DNA of 64,000 bases from Streptomyces sp. NBC_00459 (GCF_036013955.1 NZ_CP107903.1:2604001-2668000); one strand, 5' to 3'; shown: positions 8,412 through 17,032, numbered from the stretch's first letter. The notes: a model not told the origin generated them from the letters alone. Made by a program: numbers and translations.

Positions 8412-9496
8412 CCCTGCTGCACAAGGTGGTCGAGGCTGAGGCTACGAAGGAGAAGCCCGTGCGCCGGGTGCGCGGCGGCACCTGGCTGCTGACCGCCGGT
8501 CTGGTCGTCGCCCTGCTCGTCCTCGTCCCGGTCGCCGCCGGGCTCGGGGCGTATCCGATCCCCACCGGTGACGTGCTGGGCTCGGTGCTCCACCGGATCG
8601 GTCTCGGCGGCGCCGAACTCGACCGTGTCCCCGAGTCGGTCCTGTGGAACGTCCGCTTCCCGCGCATCGTGCTCGCGCTGCTCGTCGGGGCATCGCTGGG
8701 CTGTGCGGGTGCGCTGATGCAGGGCATGTTCAGCAATCCGCTCGCCGAGCCGAGCATCATCGGCGTCTCCTCGGGGGCGGCGGTCGGCGCGGTGGGCGCG
8801 ATCTCGCTGGGCCTCAACTTCCTCGGCACGGTGACGATTCCGGCCGTCGCCTTCGTCACCGGCCTCGCCACGGTGCTGCTGGTGTACTCGATGTCGCGCT
8901 CCGGCGGCCGTACGGAGGTCGTCACGCTGATCCTCACCGGCATCGCCGTGAACGCCTTCGCGGGCGCGCTGATCGGTCTGTTCCTGTTCTTCGCGGACAC
9001 GGCGGCGGTCAACCAGATCACCTTCTGGCAGCTCGGCTCCCTCGCCCAGGCCACCTGGTCCAAGGTGCTGGCCGTCCTGCCCTTCGCGGCCGTGGGCCTG
9101 CTGGTCGCTCCCCTGTACACCCGCCGCCTCGACCTCCTCTCCCTCGGCGAACGCCCCGCCCGGCATCTGGGCGTGGACGTGGAGCGGCTGCGGATCGTGC
9201 TGGTGCTGGTCGTCGCGCTGCTCACGGCGGCGGCGGTGGGTGTCTCGGGGATCATCGGCTTCGTCGGCCTGGTGGTCCCCCATCTGCTGCGGATGGCGGC
9301 GGGCCCGGGACACCGGTTCCTCGTCCCGGGCAGCGCGCTCGCCGGCGCGGTGGTGCTGCTGGCCGCGGACTTGACGGCGCGGACGATCGCCGCTCCCGCG
9401 GAGTTGCCGCTGGGTGTTCTCACCGCCCTGCTCGGGAGCCCGTTCTTCTTCTGGCTGCTGCGGAGGGCGCGGCGCGGGCAAGGGGGGTGGGCGTGA
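8408..9496 (+). CDS. hmuU: Hemin ABC transporter permease HmuU (FecCD family)
   Basis: Integral membrane subunit of the heme importer, 362 residues and about ten membrane helices, as expected for BtuC/FecCD permeases. Family signatures are visible: RFPRIVLALLVGASLGCAG near residue 80-100, GMFSNPLAEPSIIGVSSGA, and GFVGLVVPHLLR near the C-terminus, which contacts the ATPase. The N-terminus carries a longer charged leader (about 25 residues) than usual. It overlaps hmuT by four bases. The stop TGA overlaps a GTG at 9493 that opens the hmuV frame, which suggests the ancestral junction was also a GTGA overlap. Confidence 0.93.
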   Translation: MTLLHKVVEAEATKEKPVRRVRGGTWLLTAGLVVALLVLVPVAAGLGAYPIPTGDVLGSVLHRIGLGGAELDRVPESVLWNVRFPRIVLALLVGASLGCAGALMQGMFSNPLAEPSIIGVSSGAAVGAVGAISLGLNFLGTVTIPAVAFVTGLATVLLVYSMSRSGGRTEVVTLILTGIAVNAFAGALIGLFLFFADTAAVNQITFWQLGSLAQATWSKVLAVLPFAAVGLLVAPLYTRRLDLLSLGERPARHLGVDVERLRIVLVLVVALLTAAAVGVSGIIGFVGLVVPHLLRMAAGPGHRFLVPGSALAGAVVLLAADLTARTIAAPAELPLGVLTALLGSPFFFWLLRRARRGQGGWA

Positions 9497-9522
9497 GCGG
9501 TTGTACGTCGACTGCGGGTCCG

Positions 9523-9557
9523 TGGGGGCTGGTCGCGCAGTTCCCAGCGCCCCTTGG
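9523..9557 (+). repeat. Dispersed intergenic repeat, copy B, inside the hmuU-hmuV junction
   Basis: GGGGGCTGGTCGCGCAG followed by TTCCCAGCGCCCCTTGGG is a variant of the element found at 519-550 (inverted) and 52841-52875. It sits between two genes that normally overlap in such operons and keeps the hmuV frame open through it. Confidence 0.75.
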
Positions 9558-9618
9558 GTGGGCGTCGGCGTCCCCGGCTTCCACTTCGCCCCACTCTGCG
9601 CCCCCAGGGAGGCCTCCC

Positions 9619-10443
9619 ATGAAATTCCTGCGTTCCCGCCCGACCCCTCCGCCCGCCGCCGAACCGGGAGATGTCCTCGCCGAGGCCGTCGGGCTGTACG
9701 TACGGCTCGGGGCGCGGGAGGTGCTGGCCGGCGTCGACGTGACCGTCCGCGCCGGTGAGGTGCTTGCCCTCGTCGGGCCCAACGGGGCCGGGAAGTCGAC
9801 CCTGTTGGGCGCGCTCGCCGCCGATCTTCCGGCTGCCGCAGGGGTCGTACGGATTCACGGCCGGTCCGCCGAGGACTGGCCGGCGGCCGAACTCGCGCTG
9901 CGCCGGGCCGTGTTGCCGCAGGCCGCCTCGCTCTCCTTCCCGTTCACCGTCGAGGAGGTCGTCCGGATGGGCCGGGCGCCCTGGGCCGGTACGGAGCGGG
10001 AGGAAGAGGACGACGTGGCGGTGGCCGAGGCGATGGGGGCCGCCGAGGTGGCCGGGTTCGCCGTACGCCCGTTCTCGGCGCTCAGCGGTGGCGAGCGGGC
10101 CCGGGTGGCGCTGGCCCGGGTGCTCGCCCAGCGGGCGCCGCTGCTGTTGCTCGACGAGCCGACCGCCGCACTGGACCTGCGTCACCAGGAGCTGGTGCTG
10201 CGGGTGTGCCGGGAGCGGGCGCGGGCCGGGGACGCGGTGGTGGTCGTCCTGCACGATCTGGGGCTCGCCGCCGCGTACGCGCACCGGGTCGCGATCCTGA
10301 GCGCGGGGCGGGTGGTGGCGGACGGTCCGCCCGCCACGATTTTCGACGAGCGCGTGTTGTCGGAGGTCTACCGACAGCCCGTTGAGGTGTTTCCGCACCC
10401 ACGCACCGGAGCTGTCCTGATCTCGCCGGTCCGGGACTCTTGA
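9619..10443 (+). CDS. hmuV: Hemin ABC transporter ATP-binding protein HmuV
   Basis: Cytoplasmic ATPase of the heme importer. Walker A GPNGAGKST at about 53-61, signature LSGGERARVALARVL, Walker B LLLLDEPTAALD and the switch His in VVLHDLG are all intact. The HmuV-type sequence VRMGRAPWAG after the Q-loop fits. The ATG at 9619 has GGGAGG 7 bases upstream. However, the frame stays open back to a GTG at 9493 overlapping the hmuU stop, which would add 42 residues partly encoded by the dispersed repeat; that form cannot be excluded. 274 residues is the normal length. Confidence 0.92.
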   Translation: MKFLRSRPTPPPAAEPGDVLAEAVGLYVRLGAREVLAGVDVTVRAGEVLALVGPNGAGKSTLLGALAADLPAAAGVVRIHGRSAEDWPAAELALRRAVLPQAASLSFPFTVEEVVRMGRAPWAGTEREEEDDVAVAEAMGAAEVAGFAVRPFSALSGGERARVALARVLAQRAPLLLLDEPTAALDLRHQELVLRVCRERARAGDAVVVVLHDLGLAAAYAHRVAILSAGRVVADGPPATIFDERVLSEVYRQPVEVFPHPRTGAVLISPVRDS

Positions 10444-10567
10444 CCTGTGCGTTACCTGTGCGTGGGACTCGCTTTAGCTCCCCTTTAGATCGTCATTAAG
10501 CAGCCGTGATCGGGGCGTGCCCATGCACCGGTCATGAGAGGTGAATCACCGATTGTCCGGGTATCAC

Positions 10568-10586
10568 TGAGGCAAGCCTTAGGTAA
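10568..10586. promoter_or_regulatory. Degenerate iron box upstream of efeO
   Basis: TGAGGCAAGCCTTAGGTAA keeps about 13 of 19 positions of the DtxR/IdeR consensus, weaker than the other two sites but in the right place, 77 bp before efeO. Overlapping this is a second half-site (TTAGGTAAG). Confidence 0.55.
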
Positions 10587-10662
10587 GTTAGGGCCGCCTC
10601 ACCAAACCTGTGTGAGCCCGGACACGTCTTTTTTTCGCCACTCGTGATTCTCAGGAGCCCGC

Positions 10663-11802
10663 ATGCGAGCCGTCAGACTCTCCGTCGTCACCGCCGCCGC
10701 CACCGCGGCGGCCCTGGCAGCCGTCACGGGGTGCACGGAGAAGGGCAGCTCCGGGAGCGGCGACGGTGCCATCAGCGTCACCGCGACGGACGACAAGTGC
10801 GAGGTCTCGAAGAAGGAGTTCCCGGCCGGGCACATCGAGCTGGACATCGAGAACAAGGGCTCCAAGGTCACCGAGGTCTACGTCCTCTTCCCGGACGACC
10901 GGATCGTCACCGAGCGCGAGAACATCGGCCCCGGCACCAAGCAGAAGGTCACCGCCGAGGTGAAGGCCGGCGACTACACGATCGCCTGCAAGCCCGGTAT
11001 GAAGGGCGACGGCATCCGCCAGGCCGTCAAGGCCACCGGCGGCAAGGTCGCCAAGCGCGACCCGCGCCTGGACGCGGCCGTCGCCGCCTACCGCAAGTAC
11101 GCGCAGGAGCAGGCGGACACGACGCTGCCGCTCGCGAAGACCTTCGCCGAGGCGGTCAAGGCCGGCGACCTCGAAGCCGCGAAGAAGGCGTACGCGCCCT
11201 CCCGTATCGGCTGGGAGCGCACCGAGCCGGTCGCCGAGTCCTTCGGTGACATCGACCCGAAGGTCGATGTCCGCGCCGACGGTCTGGAGGCCGGCCAGAA
11301 GTTCACCGGCTGGCATCGCCTGGAGAAGTCCCTCTGGGAGGACAAGAAGATCACCGCCGAGGACAAGACCCTCGCCGACGAGCTGATCACCGACCTCACC
11401 GACTGGCAGAAGCGGGTCGGCAAGGCGGAGATCACCCCGACCTCGATGGCCAACGGCGCCAAGGAACTCCTCGACGAGGTCGCCACCGGCAAGGTCACCG
11501 GCGAGGAGGAGCGCTACTCGCACACCGACCTGGTCGACTTCAAGGCCAACGTCGAGGGCGCCGAGGAGTCGTACGAGCTGCTGAAGCCGGTCGCGAAGGA
11601 GAACGACGCGGCGCTGGTCACGGAGCTGGACAAGCAGTTCGCCGCCCTGAACACGCTGCTGGACAAGTACCGCACGGACAAGAACTCGTACGACTTCACC
11701 TCGTACGACAAGGTCGGCGAGGCCGACCGCAAGCAGCTCTCGGACGCGGTGAACGCGCTCGCCGAGCCGCTGTCCAAGCTCGCCGCCGCCGTCGTGAAGT
11801 AG
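10663..11802 (+). CDS. efeO: Iron uptake system lipoprotein EfeO
   Basis: Extracytoplasmic component of the EfeUOB ferrous/ferric iron importer. Lipobox AAVTGC puts the lipid-bearing Cys at residue 24. An N-terminal cupredoxin-like domain (about 35-125, with CEVSKKEFPAG and YTIACKPGM) is followed by the M75/imelysin-like helical domain (about 130-375) containing the metal-binding HxxE in GWHRLEKSLW. 379 residues matches two-domain EfeO. It opens a compact operon efeO-efeB-efeU; gene order differs from the enterobacterial efeU-efeO-efeB. Probable control by the weak iron box upstream. Confidence 0.95.
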   Translation: MRAVRLSVVTAAATAAALAAVTGCTEKGSSGSGDGAISVTATDDKCEVSKKEFPAGHIELDIENKGSKVTEVYVLFPDDRIVTERENIGPGTKQKVTAEVKAGDYTIACKPGMKGDGIRQAVKATGGKVAKRDPRLDAAVAAYRKYAQEQADTTLPLAKTFAEAVKAGDLEAAKKAYAPSRIGWERTEPVAESFGDIDPKVDVRADGLEAGQKFTGWHRLEKSLWEDKKITAEDKTLADELITDLTDWQKRVGKAEITPTSMANGAKELLDEVATGKVTGEEERYSHTDLVDFKANVEGAEESYELLKPVAKENDAALVTELDKQFAALNTLLDKYRTDKNSYDFTSYDKVGEADRKQLSDAVNALAEPLSKLAAAVVK

Positions 11803-11817
11803 AGGGGACCGACTGTC

Positions 11818-13128
11818 ATGACGGAGACACCGGGGACACCTGAAACCACCGAGACCACCCAAACCACTGAGCCCACTGCCAGTGCCGCCGGCAGTACCTC
11901 GCGGCGGGCGCTGATCGGCTGGGGCGGGGCCGGGCTCGCGCTCGGGGCCGTCGCGGCCGGGGGTGCCGTGGCGATCACCCGTGGCAGCGACGACGTACAG
12001 ACGGTCGCCGCCGAGGCGGGCGGCGCGATCGACTTCCACGGCGGAAACCAGGCGGGTATCGCGACGCCGGTGCAGGACAGGCTGCACTTCGCCGCGTTCG
12101 ACCTGGCGACGGACGACCGCGCCGAGTTCGTCCAGATGCTCAAGGACTGGACGGCGGCGGCCCGGCGGATGACCGCCGGACAGACGGTCGGTGAGGGCGC
12201 GTACGGCGGTCTTGCCGAGGCACCGCCGGACGACACCGGTGAGGCGCTGGGGCTGAAGCCGTCGCGGCTGACGCTGACCATTGGGTTCGGGCCCGGCCTG
12301 TTCGAGAAACTGGGGATGGCGGACCGGCGGCCCGACGCGCTGGTCGATCTGCCCCAGTTCCCCGGCGACAACCTCGACAAGAACCGCAGCGGCGGCGATG
12401 TGTGCGTACAGGCGTGCTCGGACGATCCGCAGGTCGCGGTGCACGCCGTCCGCAACCTGGCCCGGATCGGCTTCGGCAAGGTCTCGGTGCGCTGGTCGCA
12501 GCTCGGCTTCGGCAAGACGTCGTCGACGACGCCCGAGGCGCAGACCCCGCGCAACCTGCTGGGCTTCAAGGACGGCACCCGCAACATCGCGGGCACCGAG
12601 ACGGACCGGCTGAAGAAGTTCGTGTGGGTGGACGGCGCGGACACCGACGACAACTCGGCCTGGATGGAGGGGGGTTCGTATCTCGTCGCGCGGCGCATCC
12701 GGATGCACATCGAGCCCTGGGACCGGACCTCTCTGCAGGAGCAGGAGGACATCATCGGGCGTGACAAGGGCGAGGGCGCCCCGGTCGGCAAGGCCAAGGA
12801 GCGCGACGAGCCGTTCCTCAAGGCCATGCTGCCCGACGCGCACGTCCGCCTCGCGCACCCCGACTCCAACCACGGGGCCACGCTGCTGCGCCGCGGCTAC
12901 TCCTTCACGGACGGCACGGACGGCCTCGGCCGCCTGGAGGCCGGCCTGTTCTTCCTCGCCTACATGCGGGACATCCGCAAGGGCTTCATCCCGGTGCAGC
13001 GCAACCTGGCGACCGATGCGCTCAACGAGTACATCCAGCACGTGGGTTCGGCGGTCTTCGCGGTTCCTCCGGGCGTCCGGGACAAGGACGACTGGTGGGG
13101 CCGAGCACTGTTCTCCAAGGAGGCGTAG
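11818..13128 (+). CDS. efeB: Dye-decolorizing heme peroxidase EfeB, Tat-exported
   Basis: Heme peroxidase of the DyP family that works with EfeO, either oxidising Fe2+ or, as proposed for E. coli, retrieving iron from heme. The N-terminus has a Tat signal: a Thr/Glu/Pro-rich lead, then STSRRALIGWGG and a hydrophobic stretch. The DyP hallmark is GFKDGTRN (GxxDG, distal Asp), with RRIRMHIEPWDR and the proximal His region HPDSNHG further on. 436 residues is typical. It lies 15 bp after efeO and its last codons contain the AAGGAGG used by efeU. Confidence 0.95.
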   Translation: MTETPGTPETTETTQTTEPTASAAGSTSRRALIGWGGAGLALGAVAAGGAVAITRGSDDVQTVAAEAGGAIDFHGGNQAGIATPVQDRLHFAAFDLATDDRAEFVQMLKDWTAAARRMTAGQTVGEGAYGGLAEAPPDDTGEALGLKPSRLTLTIGFGPGLFEKLGMADRRPDALVDLPQFPGDNLDKNRSGGDVCVQACSDDPQVAVHAVRNLARIGFGKVSVRWSQLGFGKTSSTTPEAQTPRNLLGFKDGTRNIAGTETDRLKKFVWVDGADTDDNSAWMEGGSYLVARRIRMHIEPWDRTSLQEQEDIIGRDKGEGAPVGKAKERDEPFLKAMLPDAHVRLAHPDSNHGATLLRRGYSFTDGTDGLGRLEAGLFFLAYMRDIRKGFIPVQRNLATDALNEYIQHVGSAVFAVPPGVRDKDDWWGRALFSKEA

Positions 13129-13133
13129 GCGTC

Positions 13134-14045
13134 GTGTTCGCGAACTATCTGATCGGTCTGCGCGAGGGCCTGGAAGCCAGTCTCGTCGTCTGCATCCTGA
13201 TCGCCTACCTGGTGAAGACGGACCGCCGGGACGCCCTGAAGCCGATCTGGATCGGCATCGCCGTGGCCATCACGCTGGCCCTCGCCTTCGGCTGCGCGCT
13301 CGAATTCGGTTCCCAGGAGCTGACGTTCGAGGCGCAGGAGGCGCTCGGCGGTTCGCTGTCGATCATCGCCGTGGGTCTGGTGACGTGGATGGTCTTCTGG
13401 ATGCGGCGTACTGCCAGGCACCTCAAGGCCGATCTGCACGGCAAGCTGGACGCGGCCCTGCAGATGGGCACGGGCGCGCTGGTCGCGACCGCGTTCCTGG
13501 CGGTGGGCCGGGAGGGCCTGGAGACGGCGCTGTTCGTGTGGGCGTCGGTGCGCGCGTCCAGCGACGGCACCGAAGGGCCCCTGATCGGCGTGCTGTTGGG
13601 CATCGCGACGGCGGTCCTGCTCGGCTACCTCTTCTACCGGGGTGCCGTGCGCATCAACCTGTCCAGGTTCTTCACCTGGACCGGCGGCATGCTGGTCGTG
13701 GTCGCGGCGGGCGTCCTCGCCTACGGCTTCCACGACCTCCAGGAGGCCGACTGGGTGCCCGGCCTGACGAACAAGGCCTTCGACATCAGCGGGACGATCC
13801 CGCCGGACAGCTGGTACGGCACGCTCCTCAAGGGCGTCCTCAACTTCCAGCCGGATCCGACCGTCCTCCAGGTCACGGTGTGGGCGCTGTACCTGGTCCC
13901 GACTCTCGCGCTCTTCCTGGCCCCGGTAGGGTTCGCCTCCGGGAAGGGGAAGGTGAAGCCAGCTGATGAGCACGGTGAGCACGGGTCGCAGCCCTCGAAG
14001 TCTGCGGACTCCGCGGACTCTTCGAACGCCACGAAGTCTTCTTGA
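13134..14045 (+). CDS. efeU: High-affinity iron permease EfeU (FTR1 family)
   Basis: Membrane permease that carries iron across the cytoplasmic membrane. Seven hydrophobic segments and the two FTR1 iron-binding motifs REGLE are visible, in LREGLEASL near the N-terminus and GREGLETALF near residue 120. GTG at 13134 is preferred (VFANYLIGLREG), with AAGGAGG about 10 bases upstream inside the end of efeB. 303 residues is normal, with a Lys/Glu/Ser-rich cytoplasmic tail. The next gene begins 80 bp before this one ends, in another frame. Confidence 0.93.
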   Translation: MFANYLIGLREGLEASLVVCILIAYLVKTDRRDALKPIWIGIAVAITLALAFGCALEFGSQELTFEAQEALGGSLSIIAVGLVTWMVFWMRRTARHLKADLHGKLDAALQMGTGALVATAFLAVGREGLETALFVWASVRASSDGTEGPLIGVLLGIATAVLLGYLFYRGAVRINLSRFFTWTGGMLVVVAAGVLAYGFHDLQEADWVPGLTNKAFDISGTIPPDSWYGTLLKGVLNFQPDPTVLQVTVWALYLVPTLALFLAPVGFASGKGKVKPADEHGEHGSQPSKSADSADSSNATKSS

Positions 14046-15009
14046 CCGGAGCGTCCTCGCAGCGGCCTCGGTGACCGTGTTGTCCCTGGCCGCGAGCGGC
14101 TGTGTCGTGGTCCACGGCGAGCGCGAGGTGCTCCCGGCGGCGACCCCGACGGAGGCGGCCGAGGCGCTGAAGGACTTCACCGCCGCGTACAACAAGGCGG
14201 ACAAGGCGTACGACCGTGCCCTGGACGCCGACTACGTCACCGGCGCCCTGGGCGCGATCGACGCGGCCCGGCTGGACGCCGGTCACGAGATCAGCCCGGC
14301 CGGCAACCCGTCGTACGCACCGCTGGAGTTCACGGACGCCAGGTTCACGATCCCGAAGAAGGCGGGCTGGCCGCGCTGGTTCGTCGCGAACGCCGACGCC
14401 AACAAGGGCGCCGAGGCGCGCTGGCTGCTGGTGTTCACGCGCAGCAACGCGGCCGAGCCGTGGGCGGTGGCGTATCTGACTCTCGTCGACCCGGACGACG
14501 TACCGACGTTCAAGACGGACAAGGACGGCCTCGCGGAGCCGGTGACGGCGAACTCGGCGGAACTGGCCGTCGCACCCGAGGACTTGAGCGCGGACTACGC
14601 GACGTACCTGAAGGACGGCGGCGGCGACGTCTTCGCGCCGGGTGTGCACACGAGCGGCTGGGTGGCGCAGCGCAAGAAGAGCGCCATCAAGCCGGGGCTC
14701 GTCACCCAGTACATCGACGAGCCGCTCGCCAAGGGCGACTTCGCCCCGCTGGGTCTGCGGACGGCGGACGGTGGCGCGCTGGTCTTCTTCGCCACACACC
14801 ACTACGAGAAGCAGACGGCCGCGCTGGGCACCTCGATCCCGGCGCAGAGCGACAGTGTGCTGGCGCTGACGACGGGCGAGATCAAGCAGTCGCTGACACT
14901 GGAGTTCGTGTCGAACCAGGTGGTGCTGGACCCGGGGAAGGGTGCCGCGAACCGGAGTGTGGAGTTCCTGAACCGCATCCAGGGTCTGACGGCGGCGCAG
15001 GGCGAGTGA
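13966..15009 (+). CDS. Putative lipoprotein following efeU
   Basis: A 347-residue protein with a long, Arg/Thr-rich n-region (SPRSLRTPRTLRTPRS), a hydrophobic core and lipobox LAASGC (Cys46). The rest is a soluble domain without recognisable catalytic motifs, with alternating strands such as WLLVFTRSN and ALVFFATHHYEK. It overlaps efeU by 80 bases in a different frame; AAGGTGAAG precedes its ATG. Position at the end of the efe operon suggests co-expression, but a role in iron uptake is not shown. No family name is claimed with confidence. Confidence 0.8.
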   Translation: MSTVSTGRSPRSLRTPRTLRTPRSLLDRSVLAAASVTVLSLAASGCVVVHGEREVLPAATPTEAAEALKDFTAAYNKADKAYDRALDADYVTGALGAIDAARLDAGHEISPAGNPSYAPLEFTDARFTIPKKAGWPRWFVANADANKGAEARWLLVFTRSNAAEPWAVAYLTLVDPDDVPTFKTDKDGLAEPVTANSAELAVAPEDLSADYATYLKDGGGDVFAPGVHTSGWVAQRKKSAIKPGLVTQYIDEPLAKGDFAPLGLRTADGGALVFFATHHYEKQTAALGTSIPAQSDSVLALTTGEIKQSLTLEFVSNQVVLDPGKGAANRSVEFLNRIQGLTAAQGE

Positions 15010-15043
15010 CTCCGGCCCGCCGGGCGGCGGTTCGACCTCGGTC

Positions 15044-15793
15044 TCAGTTCCGGTGGGGCCAGGCCGCGGTCGCGTGGTCGGGCTCCTCACCGGCGTACCG
15101 GGCGCAGGCGTCGGTGAGGACTTCGAGCAGGCTGAGCGGGTCGGGGAGGGCGAACTCCGGTCCGCGCACCCAGTACACGCCCTGCTCGCCGGGCAACCGG
15201 GCGGGCGGTACGAGGACGTAGGACCCCCGGCAGTGCCAACGCAGGCCCGGATGCTCGTCCATGGTCTCGGGGTGGCAGTCCAGTTCGCAGGGCCACCACT
15301 CGTCCTCGTCGTCGGGGGTGCCGCGCGTGAGGGTGAAGAACAGCAGCCGTCCGTCGTCGCTCTCGGCGACGGGCCCGACCTCGATCCCGGCCCCGAGCAG
15401 CCGCTCCAGGGCTTCGCGGCCCGCTTCGAGCGGCACGTCGAGGACGTCGTGGACTATGCCGGTCGCGGTGATGAAGTTGGCCTGCGGCTGGTGCCTGGCC
15501 CAGCGCTCGATCTGGGCGCGGTCGGTGGTGGACTGCGTGTGCCAGGCGAAGGAGATCGGGTGCCGGGCGGGCGTGGGACAGCCGACGCGGTCGCAGGAAC
15601 ACCGGTAGGCGGCGGGGTGCGCGGCGGGCGCGATGGGCAGTCCGGCGCGGGCGACGGCGAGCAGCAGTTCCTCACGGCGCCCGCTCTCGGCGGCGGTGGC
15701 GGCGTCCTCCCGGGCATTCGTACGGCCTCCACGCAGCCACTGGGAGATCCTGCCCTGCCAGCCTGTCGTACTACCGCCGAACTCCGCGCTCAT
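15044..15793 (-). CDS. Prim-pol (bifunctional DNA primase/polymerase N-terminal) domain protein
   Basis: 249 residues from the ATG at 15793 (MSAEFGGSTTGWQGRISQWLRGG); an in-frame upstream start at 15877 exists but this one fits the streptomycete form. The body resembles the small archaeo-eukaryotic primase-like domain found in plasmid and phage replication proteins: CSCDRVGCPTPARHP with clustered cysteines, HPISFAWHTQST and ANFITATGIVHDVLDVP. In streptomycetes such free-standing chromosomal copies are common and their role is unknown. Divergent from the TetR gene's neighbourhood by 174 bp. Confidence 0.75.
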   Translation of the reverse strand: MSAEFGGSTTGWQGRISQWLRGGRTNAREDAATAAESGRREELLLAVARAGLPIAPAAHPAAYRCSCDRVGCPTPARHPISFAWHTQSTTDRAQIERWARHQPQANFITATGIVHDVLDVPLEAGREALERLLGAGIEVGPVAESDDGRLLFFTLTRGTPDDEDEWWPCELDCHPETMDEHPGLRWHCRGSYVLVPPARLPGEQGVYWVRGPEFALPDPLSLLEVLTDACARYAGEEPDHATAAWPHRN

Positions 15794-15967
15794 GTATCGC
15801 CTCGCCTCGCTGCTGTTGTGCGGACAGCCTGCTCCATGCTCCCACCATCCTGCGGTGCGAGGGGCCGGAGCCGACATCCGGGGTAGTGGGGACGAGGCGT
15901 ACGGGAGGCGGGATGAGACGTTTTCCAGTTGATTAGCAGGATTTATTACCCGCTATTTTCGGCCATT

Positions 15968-16615
15968 TCAGCTCTTGCCGCTGCCGGGTGAGGCGATCCC
16001 GCCCAGGGCGTAGTCGACGAGGGTGTCCGTGTACTCGTACGAGATCGGTCCGGTGCGCTGGAGCCAGCGCTGGGCGAGCGGGGAGACGAACAGTTCGAGG
16101 GCGATACGGGGATCGACGCCGGCCCGCACCTCCCCCGCGTCCTGGGCGGCGCGCAGCCGCTGGACGTAGAGCTGGAGGGAGGGTTCGAGCAGCTTGGCGA
16201 CGTATCTGCGGCCGAGTTCCTCGTTGACGAGGCCTTCGGCGGCGAGGCCGCGGGAGGGGACCGCGAACACGGGGTCGAGCAGTTGGTCTACGGTGAGGCG
16301 CAGCACGGCCTTGAGGTCGGCGGCGAGGTCACCGGTGTCGGGGATGACGTACGCCTGTCCGGGCGCGGCGGCCTCGGCGGCCTGTTCGCTCAGATCGACG
16401 AAGGCCTCCATGAGTACGTCCCCTTTGGAGGACCACCACCGGTAGATGGTCTGCTTCCCGACGCCCGCCCGGGCGGCGATGCCCTCGATGGTCGTCTTCT
16501 GGTACCCGACCTCACCGATGAGAGCGAGGGCGGCCTCGTAGATGGCGCGGCGGGACTTCTCGCTGCGGCGGGTGGAGTCGGGGGCGGGTTTGGCTGGGGT
16601 GGACTTCTGGACCAT
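15968..16615 (-). CDS. TetR-family transcriptional repressor
   Basis: 215 residues. The N-terminal helix-turn-helix is about 25-70: AIYEAALALIGEVGYQKTTI then GVGKQTIYRWWSSKG, the canonical TetR recognition helix. The C-terminal ligand-binding domain (about 80-205) is helical with FAVPSRGLAAEGLV. ATG at 16615 lacks a Shine-Dalgarno, and TAAATT ends 6 bases before it, so it may be translated from a leaderless mRNA. It faces the small gene at 16741 across a region containing a perfect 16-bp palindrome, the likely operator for both. Inducer unknown. Confidence 0.9.
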   Translation of the reverse strand: MVQKSTPAKPAPDSTRRSEKSRRAIYEAALALIGEVGYQKTTIEGIAARAGVGKQTIYRWWSSKGDVLMEAFVDLSEQAAEAAAPGQAYVIPDTGDLAADLKAVLRLTVDQLLDPVFAVPSRGLAAEGLVNEELGRRYVAKLLEPSLQLYVQRLRAAQDAGEVRAGVDPRIALELFVSPLAQRWLQRTGPISYEYTDTLVDYALGGIASPGSGKS

Positions 16616-16681
16616 GTCGGCAATTTATCAGGTTGACAAGACGGAGCGTCTCGCCTCAGAGTGAAGAGATCGACTGAACGA

Positions 16682-16697
16682 GACGATACGTATCGTC
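16682..16697. promoter_or_regulatory. Perfect 16-bp palindrome, probable TetR operator
   Basis: GACGATACGTATCGTC is its own reverse complement and lies between the divergent TetR gene and the small gene at 16741. Length and position suit a TetR dimer site. Confidence 0.65.
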
Positions 16698-16727
16698 AAC
16701 CATTCTCAGCAGAACCATTCTCAGCAG
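16698..16727 (+). repeat. Perfect tandem 15-bp repeat (two units)
   Basis: AACCATTCTCAGCAG occurs twice in a row directly after the palindrome and ends 13 bases before the ATG at 16741, so it forms the untranslated leader of that gene. It may be a recent duplication or a second control element. Confidence 0.85.
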
Positions 16728-16740
16728 AAGGAGACACGTC

Positions 16741-17007
16741 ATGGCACGAGGTGGCGGAAACATGCTCGGAGTCGGCGGCACCCGCAGCAACCTGGGCAAG
16801 AACGCCCTGCGGGGCGGCGGCCGGGGCAAGCAGACGGGCGGTGGGACGGACCCGCAGGCCCAGAAACGGGAACTGGTGCGCAAGTTGCAGGAGAAGCGCG
16901 CCGAGGAGGAGGGCGTACCGGAAGGGGGTGCGCAGGACGGGGGCGCACCGGACCAGGGCGTACCGGAGGGGCGTACGTCGGACGGGGCCGACCCGAAGGC
17001 CCAGTGA
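16741..17007 (+). CDS. Small basic/glycine-rich protein, DUF6243-like
   Basis: 88 residues beginning MARGGGNMLGVGGTRSNLGK, a pattern I associate with a small streptomycete family (DUF6243, from memory). Basic Gly-rich first half, then a helix RELVRKLQEKRAEEE, then four imperfect repeats of a Gly-containing acidic unit (EGVPEGG, QDGGAPD, QGVPEGR). GGAGA lies 9 bases before the ATG. The stop region is duplicated: CCGAAGGCCCAGTGA appears twice in tandem. Expression is probably set by the neighbouring TetR regulator. Function unknown. Confidence 0.75.
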   Translation: MARGGGNMLGVGGTRSNLGKNALRGGGRGKQTGGGTDPQAQKRELVRKLQEKRAEEEGVPEGGAQDGGAPDQGVPEGRTSDGADPKAQ

Positions 17008-17032
17008 CCGAAGGCCCAGTGACCGAATCCGC

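Noticed and set aside
8317..10398. Long minus-strand frame across hmuTUV
   Set aside because: Antisense to the well-supported heme transporter operon; composition is antisense-like.
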